Part shown: in pieces, positions 17,364-26,680 of the stretch
How positions within the stretch are numbered: position 1 is the stretch's first letter
Layout: every line of letters begins with the position of its first letter
Source: Parasedimentitalea huanghaiensis
GTDB lineage: Bacteria > Pseudomonadota > Alphaproteobacteria > Rhodobacterales > Rhodobacteraceae
Reading direction: 5' to 3'
DNA length: 64,000 nucleotides
NCBI RefSeq assembly: GCF_009753675.1
Contig: NZ_WQLV01000002.1
Span: 310,001-374,000 of the forward strand
Notes under the pieces: generated by a model
Seen by the model: only the letters and a program-made list of their open reading frames with translations
Database searches by the model: none
Told to the model about the DNA's origin: nothing
Made by a program: the position numbers and the translations under genes

Positions 17364-18237
17364 CCGGTATCAATGTCGGCCAAAGGGCTGCATTTCGGCG
17401 GGCAAAAGCCCCTAAGTGACCCACCTTCTTCAACCCAAAATCCTGCGGCTTCAGTTCTGTTCTGGTCTGCTCCACATCACCATAAACCTCTCCCAACCGC
17501 CATACGCAGGCAGGGGGAATCATTTCGTCGTCACTCAGCGCAAATAAATCCACCGGGACATCCCAGCTCTGCCAGTCCGGCAGCGGCAACCCAGCCCCGA
17601 CCTCGGGCAGATAGCTCCCCGGTGTGGTGCACCACTTGCGCCATTGCCAGTAAACGCTGGCCGGCAGGTCCGCGCCCAATCCTAATGCCCGACCCGGCAA
17701 ATAACCCATCAGTTTGACCGCCAGCGGAACATGCCCAAACCAAAAACTCAGTGCCAAAGCACGATACGGCCATGGGTGGTCATTGTGATGGACCAATCCA
17801 CCAGCGACCACGATCATTCTGGAAATATCCTCAATCCCGTCCTGTAACGGCATCAACATCGCCCCTAGCGAGTGTCCAATGACCCACAGTGGCGCTTCAG
17901 GATAATGACGCCGCATTTCGTCGCGCGCTGCTGGCTGCTCTACCATCGACCAGCGCGCCATCGTGGCATCTGAGCGACGTATAGAGCGTTGTGCAGACTC
18001 GCCAAAGTCACTGTAATCATAAGTCAGGCAGGCCATTTCCCGCTCTTCCGTCAGCCAGCGGGCAAAATGCCGATAAAACCTCTGCGGTACCCCGGTTGCC
18101 CCATTTAGGACCACCACAGCACGCGGAATTCCCTTGGGCCGATAAAGGCGCCCTGTCAGCTCGACCCCGCCTGCATCAAAGCGCAATTGGTCAGCCTGAT
18201 CCTCGGCATCCGGATCAAAGTTTTCGAAATCTAGCAC
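17359..18237 (-). CDS. Alpha/beta hydrolase
   Basis: A 292-residue alpha/beta-fold hydrolase. The oxyanion region VVVLNGATGVPQRFYRHFARWL is followed by the nucleophile elbow GHSLGAML (Ser about 123). Later acid (LSDDEMIP) and histidine (KKVGHLGAF, H about 277) residues complete a catalytic triad. It is related to cytosolic esterases/YheT-like proteins without a signal peptide; the substrate is unknown. It is divergent from a TetR gene across two matching palindromes, so it is very probably the main target of that repressor. Confidence 0.8.
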   Translation of the reverse strand: MLDFENFDPDAEDQADQLRFDAGGVELTGRLYRPKGIPRAVVVLNGATGVPQRFYRHFARWLTEEREMACLTYDYSDFGESAQRSIRRSDATMARWSMVEQPAARDEMRRHYPEAPLWVIGHSLGAMLMPLQDGIEDISRMIVVAGGLVHHNDHPWPYRALALSFWFGHVPLAVKLMGYLPGRALGLGADLPASVYWQWRKWCTTPGSYLPEVGAGLPLPDWQSWDVPVDLFALSDDEMIPPACVWRLGEVYGDVEQTRTELKPQDFGLKKVGHLGAFARRNAALWPTLIPE

Positions 18238-18250
18238 ATCACATCCCTTC

Positions 18251-18266
18251 TAGACCGATTGGTCCA
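18251..18266. promoter_or_regulatory. TetR operator, site 1
   Basis: TAGACC-GATT-GGTCCA, a 16-base palindrome with one mismatch, 14 bases before the hydrolase start. It resembles operator half-sites of LmrA/YxaF-type TetR repressors. Confidence 0.7.
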
Positions 18267-18277
18267 CACGACATCTC

Positions 18278-18293
18278 TGGACCAATCGGTCTA
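18278..18293. promoter_or_regulatory. TetR operator, site 2
   Basis: TGGACC-AATC-GGTCTA, the exact reverse complement of site 1. It is centred 27 bases from it and 20 bases before the tetR ATG. Two sites facing each other suggest cooperative control of both divergent genes. Confidence 0.7.
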
Positions 18294-18312
18294 GGCATGT
18301 CAAGGTGGCAAA

Positions 18313-18888
18313 ATGAATGATGTATCCCCTCCAAAAAAAGCCGCCAAACCCAGGCCGACCAAAGATCGACTGATCCGTGCAGCGGCGCATTTGTTTAGCA
18401 ATCGGGGATATCACGGGGTTGGCCTGGCCGAGATCCTGGCCGAAGCTCAGGCCCCTAAGGGCTCGCTGTATCACCATTTCCCAAATGGAAAATCTGATCT
18501 AGCCATGGCCTCGGCGACCTGGGCATCGGATCAGATTTTGCTGCTGGTTGCCGCATCTTTTGAACCCTCCGTCAGTTTTAAAGATGGTGCGGAAACCCTC
18601 TGTCAAAAGCTGGCGGAGTTGTTTGACTCAGCAGGAAAATGGTGTGGCTGCCCGGTCTCTTCAACCCTGTTCGAAGGGCCCGACAACTCAGAGTTCCACC
18701 GCCATGCGGCCCATCTCTTTGAAGGCTGGATTACAGAAGTCGAATACCACGCCCATCGTCTCGGATTGGCCGAGGAGGACTCCGTTGCAACTGCACAGAA
18801 GTTCTATATCCTGTTGCAAGGCGGCTGGCAGCTGGCACGGATGCGCCGTTCTGCCGATGTGCTCCGGTCCCTGCCTGCGATTCTATAG
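18313..18888 (+). CDS. TetR family repressor (LmrA/YxaF-like)
   Basis: A 191-residue TetR protein. The N-terminal DNA-binding domain has TKDRLIRAAAHLFSNRGYHG and the recognition segment APKGSLYHHFPNGKSDLA; the SLYHHFP.GK wording is typical of the LmrA/YxaF group. The C-terminal ligand domain contains WCGCPVSSTLFEG. It should repress the divergent hydrolase and itself through the two palindromes between them, with release by an unknown small molecule. Confidence 0.88.
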   Translation: MNDVSPPKKAAKPRPTKDRLIRAAAHLFSNRGYHGVGLAEILAEAQAPKGSLYHHFPNGKSDLAMASATWASDQILLLVAASFEPSVSFKDGAETLCQKLAELFDSAGKWCGCPVSSTLFEGPDNSEFHRHAAHLFEGWITEVEYHAHRLGLAEEDSVATAQKFYILLQGGWQLARMRRSADVLRSLPAIL

Positions 18889-18928
18889 GGAAGCCTTAGG
18901 GGCCTGCCATTTGCACGATCCGAAACGG

Positions 18929-19456
18929 TCAGATCCCCTTCACTCTTCGCCGACCATAGGCCCATTGCAACTGTTCGGGGGTCTCGACAGCGCAGGGCCG
19001 AACAGCCCGTAGTCGGTCCAGTGCCAGCTCTGGTCGCTCGCCACATTCGATCATCAACCGCAGAACCACCATCCCCGACCGACCACAGCCACCGCGGCAA
19101 TGCACCAGAACCCGGCCACCCCCGACCAAGGCCTTACGCGCCATATGGCTGGCGGCTGGCCATTTCGACAGAACTTTGGCGGATGGCGTGCCGAAATCAG
19201 GCACCGGCAAGTGCACCCAACGACTGGCCATGCTCTGAATGTCAGTGCCCAATGTGCCCCCACCCACGGCAACGTGCTCGGCCTCGGTGGTCATTGAGAT
19301 CACAATCCCCGGCTTCCAGTCGTGAATATGCTCCAGATCGCCACGGTAATCTCCTCCAGCACCAGGCAATGGGCAGAGCGCCAGAATGCCATCCGCCACC
19401 GACAGGGCGTGGATCACCAAACTGCTGCCGCCCTGATTGCTTTCCTCGCCCAGCAT
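18929..19456 (-). CDS. Dual-specificity/tyrosine phosphatase-like protein
   Basis: A 175-residue protein phosphatase of the Cys-based family. The P-loop VHCRGGCGRSG has the CX5R signature (Cys about 118, Arg about 124). The general-acid aspartate is probably D91 in HLPVPDFGTPS. It resembles the small CDKN3-like bacterial phosphatases. The start is ATG 19456 with AGGAGAGG just upstream; earlier in-frame ATG codons lack ribosome sites. It is divergent from dnaX. The substrate is unknown. Confidence 0.8.
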   Translation of the reverse strand: MLGEESNQGGSSLVIHALSVADGILALCPLPGAGGDYRGDLEHIHDWKPGIVISMTTEAEHVAVGGGTLGTDIQSMASRWVHLPVPDFGTPSAKVLSKWPAASHMARKALVGGGRVLVHCRGGCGRSGMVVLRLMIECGERPELALDRLRAVRPCAVETPEQLQWAYGRRRVKGI

Positions 19457-19645
19457 CGCCTCTCCTGCCACTGCCATCGCCGCATGCCTATTGAAGACAT
19501 TGCGCCCGACTGTAGCCCGACCAATCATTTGTACCAAAACAAATTCACCATGCAGCCCGCAGAGCCGCAACAGCGGTGGACGAAACCGTCAGGCTTGCAT
19601 ACCCTGCGCCAAACAAGATTTACCCCGAATCCGGCACGAGTACAT

Positions 19646-21442
19646 ATGAGCGACACATCCAACGACGCAGGCATTGAGGCCGGACCTAGCCAATACCAGG
19701 TTCTGGCCCGCAAATACCGCCCCGAGACCTTTGCCGATCTCGTCGGTCAGGATGCCATGGTGCGGACGCTGAAAAACGCATTTGAGGCCGATCGTATTGC
19801 CCAGGCCTTTATCATGACCGGGATTCGCGGCACCGGTAAAACCACCACGGCCCGGATTATCGCCAAGGGGATGAACTGTATCGGCCCGGATGGCACCGGC
19901 ACCCCGACAACCGAACCCTGCGGTGTTTGCGAACACTGCACCGCCATCATGGAAGGCCGTCATGTCGACGTGATGGAAATGGATGCCGCCAGTCGCACCG
20001 GCGTTGGTGATATTCGCGAAATCATCGATTCGGTCGCCTATCGCGCTGCCTCTGCCCGTTACAAGATCTACATCATCGATGAGGTCCACATGCTGTCGAC
20101 CAGCGCGTTCAACGCGCTGCTTAAGACGCTGGAAGAACCGCCAGCACATGTGAAATTCATCTTTGCCACCACCGAAATCCGCAAGGTGCCCGTTACAGTT
20201 CTATCGCGCTGCCAGCGCTTTGACCTGCGCCGGATTGAGCCCGAGGTGATGATTGCTCTGATCAGCAAGATCGCCAATGCCGAAGGCGCGCAGATCTCTG
20301 ACGACGCGCTGGCGCTGATCACCCGCGCCGCCGAAGGTTCGGCTCGCGATGCGACCTCCTTGCTGGATCAGGCGATTTCTCATGGCGCAGGCGAAACCAG
20401 CGCCGACCAAGTGCGCGCCATGTTGGGCCTCGCCGACCGCGGCCGGGTGCTGGACTTGATCGACATGATCCTGCGTGGCGATGCAGCCGCCGCCCTGACC
20501 GAGCTGGGCTCGCAGTACGCCGAGGGTGCCGACCCGCTGGCAGTGTTGCGCGATCTCGCCGAAATCACCCACTGGGTATCGGTCGTGAAGATCACCCCGG
20601 ACGCAGCCGAAGACCCAACAATTTCACCAGATGAACGCGCGCGCGGTAGCAAAATGGCTGAAGCCCTGCCGATGCGGGTGCTGACCCGCATGTGGCAGAT
20701 GCTGCTCAAGGCGCTCGAGGAAGTCTCGGCTGCACCCAACGCCATGATGGCGGCTGAAATGGCAGTGATCCGCCTGACCCACGTCGCTGATCTGCCCAGC
20801 CCCGAAGAACTGATCCGCAAGCTGCAGGACATGCCAACCCCACCTCCTGCCGCCCCACCATCTGGGCCTGGCGGTGGTATGGCAAGCGGTGGCGGCGCCG
20901 CCCAAGGGAGCGCATATTCCAACGCCCTATCCGGCGCCGGTGGCCCCGTTGCGTCCGGCGGCAACGGCACAACGCTGGCCCTTGCGCCACAGGCTGATGC
21001 CGCTTTGGCCAAATACCCAACATTTGAACATGTGGTCGAACTGATCCGCACCAATCGGGACGTAAAGCTGCTGGTCGATGTCGAAACCGGCGTACGACTG
21101 GTGTCTTATCAACCGGGGCGCATCGAATTCACACCGACGGACAGCGCACCCTCCAATCTGGCGGCGCGGCTAGGATCAAACCTGCAAAACTGGACCGGCA
21201 GCCGGTGGGCCGTTGCAATTGTCTCGGACGGTGACGCCCAGACCATTGCGGAAAAAAGCGACGCCGCCGAAAACGCCCTGCGGGCCGAAGCAACCTCCCA
21301 CCCGCTGGTGCAGGCCGTTTTGGAAAAATTCCCCAAAGCCAAGATCACTCGCATCCGCACCGCCGAGGAACTACAGGCCGAAATCGCCGCCGATGCGCTG
21401 CCAGAGGTCGAGGACGAATGGGATCCGTTCGAGGACGGCTGA
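19646..21442 (+). CDS. dnaX: DNA polymerase III subunits gamma and tau
   Basis: A 598-residue clamp-loader subunit. It opens YQVLARKYRPETFADLVGQ and has Walker A GIRGTGKTTTAR, a zinc module (C...CGVCEHC), the DEXX-type IIDEVHMLS motif and the FIFATTEIRKVP-TVLSRCQRF sensor/SRC segment. A Pro/Gly/Ala-rich linker (about 405-445) leads to the conserved tau-specific C-terminal domain ending DEWDPFEDG. A reading frame extending 108 codons upstream overlaps the divergent phosphatase gene; ATG 19646 fits where family similarity starts. I see no obvious slippery sequence for a short gamma form. Confidence 0.95.
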   Translation: MSDTSNDAGIEAGPSQYQVLARKYRPETFADLVGQDAMVRTLKNAFEADRIAQAFIMTGIRGTGKTTTARIIAKGMNCIGPDGTGTPTTEPCGVCEHCTAIMEGRHVDVMEMDAASRTGVGDIREIIDSVAYRAASARYKIYIIDEVHMLSTSAFNALLKTLEEPPAHVKFIFATTEIRKVPVTVLSRCQRFDLRRIEPEVMIALISKIANAEGAQISDDALALITRAAEGSARDATSLLDQAISHGAGETSADQVRAMLGLADRGRVLDLIDMILRGDAAAALTELGSQYAEGADPLAVLRDLAEITHWVSVVKITPDAAEDPTISPDERARGSKMAEALPMRVLTRMWQMLLKALEEVSAAPNAMMAAEMAVIRLTHVADLPSPEELIRKLQDMPTPPPAAPPSGPGGGMASGGGAAQGSAYSNALSGAGGPVASGGNGTTLALAPQADAALAKYPTFEHVVELIRTNRDVKLLVDVETGVRLVSYQPGRIEFTPTDSAPSNLAARLGSNLQNWTGSRWAVAIVSDGDAQTIAEKSDAAENALRAEATSHPLVQAVLEKFPKAKITRIRTAEELQAEIAADALPEVEDEWDPFEDG

Positions 21443-21452
21443 TTTTCAGCCG
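21436..21452 (+). terminator. Hairpin at the dnaX stop codon
   Basis: CGGCTGA-TTT-TCAGCCG, a perfect 7-bp stem that includes the dnaX TGA stop. There is no T-run after it, so it is a weak terminator candidate between dnaX and the convergent isochorismatase gene. Confidence 0.4.
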
Positions 21453-21469
21453 CCCCCTCAGGTAGGCCA

Positions 21470-22015
21470 TCAAGCGATAGCGTCATCCGTTTTCACCACT
21501 TTGGCGTAGCCCATTGCCAGTGGTGCCATAAAGGCAGCGTGAACCTGAACCGCGCTCAACTCCACTTCATCAAAACTCATTTCTTTGGCCCCGCAGGCGT
21601 CCTCAACCACTGTGACATGGAACCCAAAGTCAGACGCCGCCCGCGCAGTTGCGTCGATGCACATCTGGCTCATCGCGCCGCAAATGGTGACAGCTTCGAC
21701 CTCGGCCTCGCGCAACAAGTCTAGCAGCCCTGTTTCGTAGAAACTGTTGGCGCGCGCCTTGGTCAACACGGGTTCGCCCGTTTTCGGGGCCACCGAACTA
21801 TGGATCTCGGCACCCTCAGTTCCCGGCCGGAAAAACGGTGCTTCGGGTGAGGCATTTTCATGCCGGATATGAACCACCAAATAGCCCTGCTTGCGCGCAT
21901 CAGCCAGCAGGGTAGCAGCATTACCTGAAACGCGCTCCATCTGGTGCAGCGTCCAATCGCCGCCTTCAAAATAGTCATTCTGGATATCCACAATTATCAG
22001 CGCTGTCTTGGGCAT
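21470..22015 (-). CDS. Isochorismatase family cysteine hydrolase
   Basis: A 181-residue isochorismatase-like hydrolase. Catalytic residues are visible as D (ALIIVDIQNDYF), K (LTKARANSF) and nucleophile C (GAMSQMCIDAT). It resembles the nicotinamidase-related/YcaC-like amidohydrolases; the substrate is not predictable. ATG 22015 has AAGGAGAG upstream. It is divergent from a GATase1-AraC regulator, a pairing seen often for isochorismatase genes, so it is probably controlled by that protein. Confidence 0.85.
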   Translation of the reverse strand: MPKTALIIVDIQNDYFEGGDWTLHQMERVSGNAATLLADARKQGYLVVHIRHENASPEAPFFRPGTEGAEIHSSVAPKTGEPVLTKARANSFYETGLLDLLREAEVEAVTICGAMSQMCIDATARAASDFGFHVTVVEDACGAKEMSFDEVELSAVQVHAAFMAPLAMGYAKVVKTDDAIA

Positions 22016-22082
22016 CGTTCTCTCCTTGATGCGGTTACTCCTCCTTTTTGGACCGGGTTGACCCGTGGAACGATTGGCAGAT

Positions 22083-23027
22083 ATGACAATTTCTATGCCA
22101 AACACGCCAAACCCCATCCTTACGCTGGTAGACTACCCCGGTGTCCAACGCTCTGCCCTTTGGGGGCTGGCGGATATGTTCGCGCTGCTCCCGCGTTTGC
22201 AGGACGAACAATCTGGGCCTGATGTCCGCATTGTCAGCCAAGTCGACCCTGCCCCCAGCCCCTGCGACGCCTTTGTCTTTCCGCCCTCAATTGACAACAG
22301 TCAGGGCACCGAAGCACCGCAACTCCTGGATTGGGCCGTCACGCAACATCACGCTGGCGCACTGGCCTGTTCCGTCTGTGCCGGTGCCTTTTGGTTAGGC
22401 CACGCCGGCCTGCTGGATGCCCGCCCTGCCACCACGCACTGGGCCCTCGAAGACCGATTTAGAGCCGCTTTTCCCAAAGTTGACCTGCGCCCTGAACACA
22501 TTCTGATCGACGATCACGACGTCATTACCGCTGGTGGGCTAATGGCCTGGCTGGATCTCGGGCTATACCTGACAGGGCGGTGGTACGGCAGCGATGCAGT
22601 GTCACGGCTGGCGCGTCACCTTCTGATCGACCCAGCGGGACGCGAGCAGCGGCACTATTCCAGCTTTCGCGCCAACCGCAGCCATGGCGATGCGCAGATC
22701 CTGACAGTGCAGCGCCATATGGAACGGCAGGTTCAAGACCAAATGCAAACCGAACAACTGGCAGTGCTGGCGGGCATGTCTCTGCGCACTTTCATGCGCC
22801 GGTTTCAGTCCGCCACCGGGCATCCCCCGGCCACCTATCTGCAGGCCCTGCGCATCGAAAAAGCACGGGCGGCTCTGGAACGGGGCGGCGAAAGCGTCAG
22901 TGAAATTGCCTGGAATGTCGGTTATCAAGACCTGTCGGCTTTTTCACGCGTATTCAAAGCCCGCACAGGCCTAAGCCCCGGAACCTATCGTCGCCGGTTC
23001 CATATCCGACCTCAATACCACCCATAA
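22083..23027 (+). CDS. AraC family regulator with DJ-1/PfpI-like sensor domain (GlxA-like)
   Basis: A 314-residue regulator. The N-terminal DJ-1/PfpI-like domain has a cysteine in the nucleophile-elbow position (ACSVCAGAFWLGHAG). The C-terminal AraC domain has two helix-turn-helix units, including MSLRTFMRRFQSATGHPPATY and ISEIAWNVGYQDLSAFSRVFK-like text (here VSEIAWNVGYQDLSAFSR). ATG 22083 is the preferred start; GTG 22065 and ATG 22095 are possible. It is divergent from the isochorismatase gene. Confidence 0.88.
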   Translation: MTISMPNTPNPILTLVDYPGVQRSALWGLADMFALLPRLQDEQSGPDVRIVSQVDPAPSPCDAFVFPPSIDNSQGTEAPQLLDWAVTQHHAGALACSVCAGAFWLGHAGLLDARPATTHWALEDRFRAAFPKVDLRPEHILIDDHDVITAGGLMAWLDLGLYLTGRWYGSDAVSRLARHLLIDPAGREQRHYSSFRANRSHGDAQILTVQRHMERQVQDQMQTEQLAVLAGMSLRTFMRRFQSATGHPPATYLQALRIEKARAALERGGESVSEIAWNVGYQDLSAFSRVFKARTGLSPGTYRRRFHIRPQYHP

Positions 23028-23109
23028 TGGAATGGCCCCCGCTTTCCCCTTGTATGGTGGCTACAGCGACCGTATTTAGCGCTCATACCCATTCTACAGG
23101 AGAGAACAG

Positions 23110-23454
23110 ATGCTCAAAGGCCTCGGCGGTCTTGGTGATATGGCCAAGATGATGAAATCCGCACAGGAACTGCAAACCAAAATGGCTCAGATGCAGGACG
23201 AGTTGCACAATGTCATGGTTGTTGGTGAATCCGGTGCTGGCCTGGTCAAGGCAACAGCCAGCGCCAAGGGCGACCTCAAGGCTCTGGATATCGACCCCTC
23301 TATCTTTAACGGCGACGACAAAGAAGTGGTCGAAGACTTGATCCTTGCTGCGATCAAAGACGCGCAGAGCAAAGCCTCGGAAAAAGCTAAAGAAGAAATG
23401 GCACAGCTGACCGAAAGCATGGGCCTGCCCAAGGACGTCAAACTGCCGTTCTGA
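23110..23454 (+). CDS. ybaB: YbaB/EbfC family nucleoid-associated protein
   Basis: A 114-residue YbaB/EbfC DNA-binding protein. It begins [20 protein letters not shown], has the central [21 protein letters not shown] strand region and a C-terminal helix. It normally sits between dnaX and recR; here it is directly before recR but parted from dnaX by the isochorismatase/AraC pair. An AGGAGAG site precedes the ATG. Confidence 0.93.
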   Translation: MLKGLGGLGDMAKMMKSAQELQTKMAQMQDELHNVMVVGESGAGLVKATASAKGDLKALDIDPSIFNGDDKEVVEDLILAAIKDAQSKASEKAKEEMAQLTESMGLPKDVKLPF

Positions 23455-23545
23455 TCCCGCTTCCAACTTGGCAAAGGCGGACTGCCCGCCCTTGCCCTTG
23501 GTCGCCTGCTCGGGTCTATATAACGGGCATTGCAAAGGCCAAATC

Positions 23546-24145
23546 ATGATCAGAAATTCTACCGACGAAATCGAGGTTTTGATTGCTCTGATGGCCAAGC
23601 TGCCAGGGCTTGGGCCGCGCTCGGCCCGGCGTGCAGTGCTGCACCTGATCCGCAAACGCGCCCTGTTGCTGACCCCGCTGGCTGATTCGATGAGCGAGGT
23701 CGCGCTCAGCGCCCGCGAGTGCCTGAATTGCGGCAATGTCGGCACCAGTGAAATCTGCGACATCTGCACAGATGACCGGCGCGCCAATGGCGAACTTTGT
23801 GTGGTCGAGGATGTTGGCGACCTCTGGGCGATGGAGCGCGCGGGCGTGTTCAAAGGCCGCTATCATGTGTTGGGCGGCACCCTATCGGCACTGGACGCCA
23901 TTGGCCCGGAAGAGTTGCGCATCCCGCGTTTGGTGGACCGGGTCACAGCCGAGGCCATCAGCGAGGTCATTCTGGCCCTGAACGCCACCATCGACGGCCA
24001 GACCACAGCCCACTACATCGCCGACCAGTTGCAGGATCAGGTCAAGCTGACCACGCTGGCACAGGGTGTGCCAATTGGTGGCGAGCTGGACTATCTGGAC
24101 GACGGCACCATCACCGCCGCCATGCGCGCGCGCAAAGAAATCTGA
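23546..24145 (+). CDS. recR: Recombination protein RecR
   Basis: A 199-residue RecR. The N-terminal helix-hairpin-helix [19 protein letters not shown] is followed by the zinc motif [16 protein letters not shown] and a Toprim domain ([17 protein letters not shown]...[12 protein letters not shown]). It acts with RecF and RecO to load RecA at gaps. ATG 23546 has AAAGG eight bases upstream; the TTG at 23468 only adds an unrelated leader. It lies 91 bases after ybaB, in the same operon. Confidence 0.95.
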   Translation: MIRNSTDEIEVLIALMAKLPGLGPRSARRAVLHLIRKRALLLTPLADSMSEVALSARECLNCGNVGTSEICDICTDDRRANGELCVVEDVGDLWAMERAGVFKGRYHVLGGTLSALDAIGPEELRIPRLVDRVTAEAISEVILALNATIDGQTTAHYIADQLQDQVKLTTLAQGVPIGGELDYLDDGTITAAMRARKEI

Positions 24146-24155
24146 ACTGGCCTGA

Positions 24156-25655
24156 TCAGGTAGGAATATGTTTCGCTGAGAACGGTGCCCATTGATCAGC
24201 CCATGGCTGCGCCTGTTCCAACTCGTACGCCAACTGGAACAACAGCGCATCATGACCCATCGGGGCATGGAACATTGACCCCACAGGCATTCCTGTCTCA
24301 GCGGAAAAGCCCAACGGAACATTCATTGCGCAATCCCCAACTGCATTCACCGGCGAGGTCATGCTCAGGATATGTTCCAGCTCTACACCTTTGTGGGCAA
24401 AATCATCCTGATGACGGATGGCTCCGTACTGCGGCGTTTCCACCGGTGACGTTGCGCTAAAGATCACATCAAACTCGCCAAAGACATCGGCATAGGTGCC
24501 CGCCATACTCTCAAAATAAGCCAGCCCCTGCGCAATCTGATCAGGCGTATAGCTCAGCCCTTCGACCATCATAGTCGCAGCCATATGGGACAACAAACCA
24601 GTCTCTAACGGCCCTCGTCCACTGATCTGCATGGCGCGTTCCAGCATTGGCGCAAACTTGGGTAAAAAGGCCCAGCGAAACTTCTCGGCGTATTCTTCAC
24701 CATTGATCGGGTGGGCGATTTCTACCACGTCGTGGCCAAGGCCCTGCAGTAAGGCCACAGCATTGTCCTGAACTGCAGTAACCGACTCGACAGGTGGGGC
24801 AAATCCACTGGCCCCTTGCCGGGTATAAGCAATGCGCAGTCGCCGCGATGAAGGGCCTTCAACAAACCCCATCGGTGCAAGCTCCCCTTTGGGGTCTTCG
24901 CAAACTTCCATCAAGGCGGCAGCGTCGCGAACAGTACGTGAAATTGGACCATTGGTCTTGAACACGTCATGGCCGCCATAGGTTTCCCCCGACAACATCC
25001 GCCCCCGGCTGGGTTTGAACCCAAACAGATTACAGGCGCTGGTTGGCAATCTGTTGCTGCCGCCACCGTCAGTTCCATGTGCCAACGGAACAATGCCTGC
25101 TGCCACCGCACAGGCAGAGCCCGAACTGGACGCAACGCAGGAATACTCCAAGTCCCAGGGATTACGCGCCGCGCCATACAGCTCGCTATCGAGCCCATTG
25201 GCAAATTCCGGGACCACTGTAGTTCCAACAATGTTCAGTCCCGAAGATTCGAGCGCAGCAGTATAGGCCACGGACTGCGCCGGCACATTCGACGCCAGGA
25301 ACCGCGACCCATCAGTGCGCCGCACACCACCAACGTCCACCATATCCTTGACCAAGACGGGGACACCGGCAAACCGTGTTTCACTCGACATCTTGGTCGC
25401 GTTCTCTCTGGCCCGGTCAAAGGTCGGAGTGGCCATAAAATTCAACGCCGGGTTCAACATCTCAGCCCGCTGGATCACCACTTCAGCTAACTCAGCGGCA
25501 GTAACGTCACCGGATTTAACCAGTTCCGCCATTCCCACTGCATCATAGGCAATGAATGGGTCATCCAACTGACGTCGCGCCTGAGAAATTCCAGGTACAG
25601 CGACAACTGTAGCTGCGGCGCTCGAAGACGCTAAAAATGCACGGCGGCTCAACAT
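24156..25655 (-). CDS. Amidase signature family enzyme with Tat signal
   Basis: A 499-residue amidase. The N-terminus LSRRAFLASSSAAATVVAV is a twin-arginine signal, so the folded enzyme should go to the periplasm. The Ser-cisSer-Lys machinery is seen as K in VPVLVKDMVDV, then SCVASSSGSACAVAAG and GTDGGGSNRLPTSACNLFG. The substrate is an unknown amide. ATG 25655 has GGAG eight bases upstream; the TTG two codons earlier is rejected. It is convergent with recR, ten bases apart, so recR has little room for its own terminator. Confidence 0.88.
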   Translation of the reverse strand: MLSRRAFLASSSAAATVVAVPGISQARRQLDDPFIAYDAVGMAELVKSGDVTAAELAEVVIQRAEMLNPALNFMATPTFDRARENATKMSSETRFAGVPVLVKDMVDVGGVRRTDGSRFLASNVPAQSVAYTAALESSGLNIVGTTVVPEFANGLDSELYGAARNPWDLEYSCVASSSGSACAVAAGIVPLAHGTDGGGSNRLPTSACNLFGFKPSRGRMLSGETYGGHDVFKTNGPISRTVRDAAALMEVCEDPKGELAPMGFVEGPSSRRLRIAYTRQGASGFAPPVESVTAVQDNAVALLQGLGHDVVEIAHPINGEEYAEKFRWAFLPKFAPMLERAMQISGRGPLETGLLSHMAATMMVEGLSYTPDQIAQGLAYFESMAGTYADVFGEFDVIFSATSPVETPQYGAIRHQDDFAHKGVELEHILSMTSPVNAVGDCAMNVPLGFSAETGMPVGSMFHAPMGHDALLFQLAYELEQAQPWADQWAPFSAKHIPT

Positions 25656-25805
25656 TTTCAAACTCCAGAATTTTCAAATTCTGTTTCAAGCTAAATGGCC
25701 GGGCCGTTAAAACAACCGCCAAAACGTAAAACCATCACTAGGCTGCATCGTTACAAGCATTGTAAGAGGATCGACGCCCGTATTGAGCTATCGTCATCCT
25801 CGTCT

Positions 25806-26198
25806 TCAGGACTTGTGCGGACGGTTTTTCAGGACAGCTAATAGCGACCATGCACTCCATAAGCTAAGCCAAGCAGGCAGTTGTATAAGGACAAGATTGG
25901 TTGCCGCTACGAAATCAACGGGCATCCCGCGTTGGAAAAATATCCACGCATGAAACAGCGCATGCAGAGCTGGCCAAAGACAGCCGAACACTGCGACCTG
26001 TGGGGCTCGAATTCCATAAATCAAACCCAGACCAGACACGAGATAAACCAATCCGATGTCGCGCACAAAATGAAGATTGAACGGCCCCATCATGGTGATT
26101 CCGGGTACGGTGACGTACCACCACTCTGGCAGGAACCACATGACCAGCGCATTCAGGGCATAGATCACGCCAATGCCAGACAGCACCCACTTATGCAT
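25806..26198 (-). CDS. Small integral membrane protein
   Basis: A 130-residue protein with about four hydrophobic segments (near residues 5-24, 46-63, 70-85, 105-123). It carries FVRDIGLVYLVSGLGLIYG and HALFHAWIFFQRG motifs. I do not recognise a characterised family. ATG 26198 has AGGAG seven bases upstream. It follows a second small membrane-protein gene on the same strand, upstream of which lies a divergent TetR gene, so these two may form the TetR-controlled unit. Confidence 0.7.
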   Translation of the reverse strand: MHKWVLSGIGVIYALNALVMWFLPEWWYVTVPGITMMGPFNLHFVRDIGLVYLVSGLGLIYGIRAPQVAVFGCLWPALHALFHAWIFFQRGMPVDFVAATNLVLIQLPAWLSLWSAWSLLAVLKNRPHKS

Positions 26199-26293
26199 TT
26201 GTATTCTCCTCATTTCAAACCGGCGCGGGCTTAACGTCCCAGCAGTCTGTTTCTTGCAAAAACTGATGGATGCACCTGATCAGCTGGCCAAGC

Positions 26294-26668
26294 TCACACA
26301 AACAGTCCAGCCGCCATGCAGATGATGGCAATCGCAGCGAAGAGCGATGTTGAGGGAAACCGGAGCGGTCCAATCCCGGCCTTCAATGCAACAGCAGCAC
26401 TTAAGACTGAGAGCGCAAAAGCCAAAGCGCCGAGAAACACCAGCGACGGCACGTGCGGATCGAACGCAAGCCACAGAAACCCGCCCGCCATAAACGCAAT
26501 CAGAACCGTCGTGACATGCCAGCAATAGTAGTTGAGCCATTTCGACGGTTTCGGCAGGGATCGATCCGCCAGTAAAGGCGCAGCAACGCGCCGCCCCCCA
26601 ACAAAGGTATGCACAAGAAACGTCACAACTGAAGCAGCAGCCGCGAGGCTGGTAAACATCATGAGCAT
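26294..26668 (-). CDS. Small membrane protein next to TetR gene
   Basis: A 124-residue protein with four predicted membrane helices (about 4-23, 48-67, 74-93, 102-123) and a short basic loop (DRSLPKPSKWLNYYCWH). Function unknown. It starts 47 bases from the divergent TetR gene and precedes another small membrane-protein gene, so it is the likely first target of that regulator. Confidence 0.7.
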   Translation of the reverse strand: MLMMFTSLAAAASVVTFLVHTFVGGRRVAAPLLADRSLPKPSKWLNYYCWHVTTVLIAFMAGGFLWLAFDPHVPSLVFLGALAFALSVLSAAVALKAGIGPLRFPSTSLFAAIAIICMAAGLFV

Positions 26669-26680
26669 AAGTTTTAGGCC

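Noticed and set aside
19322-19645. Upstream extension of dnaX by 108 codons
   Set aside because: It overlaps the divergent phosphatase gene, and DnaX family similarity starts just after ATG 19646.
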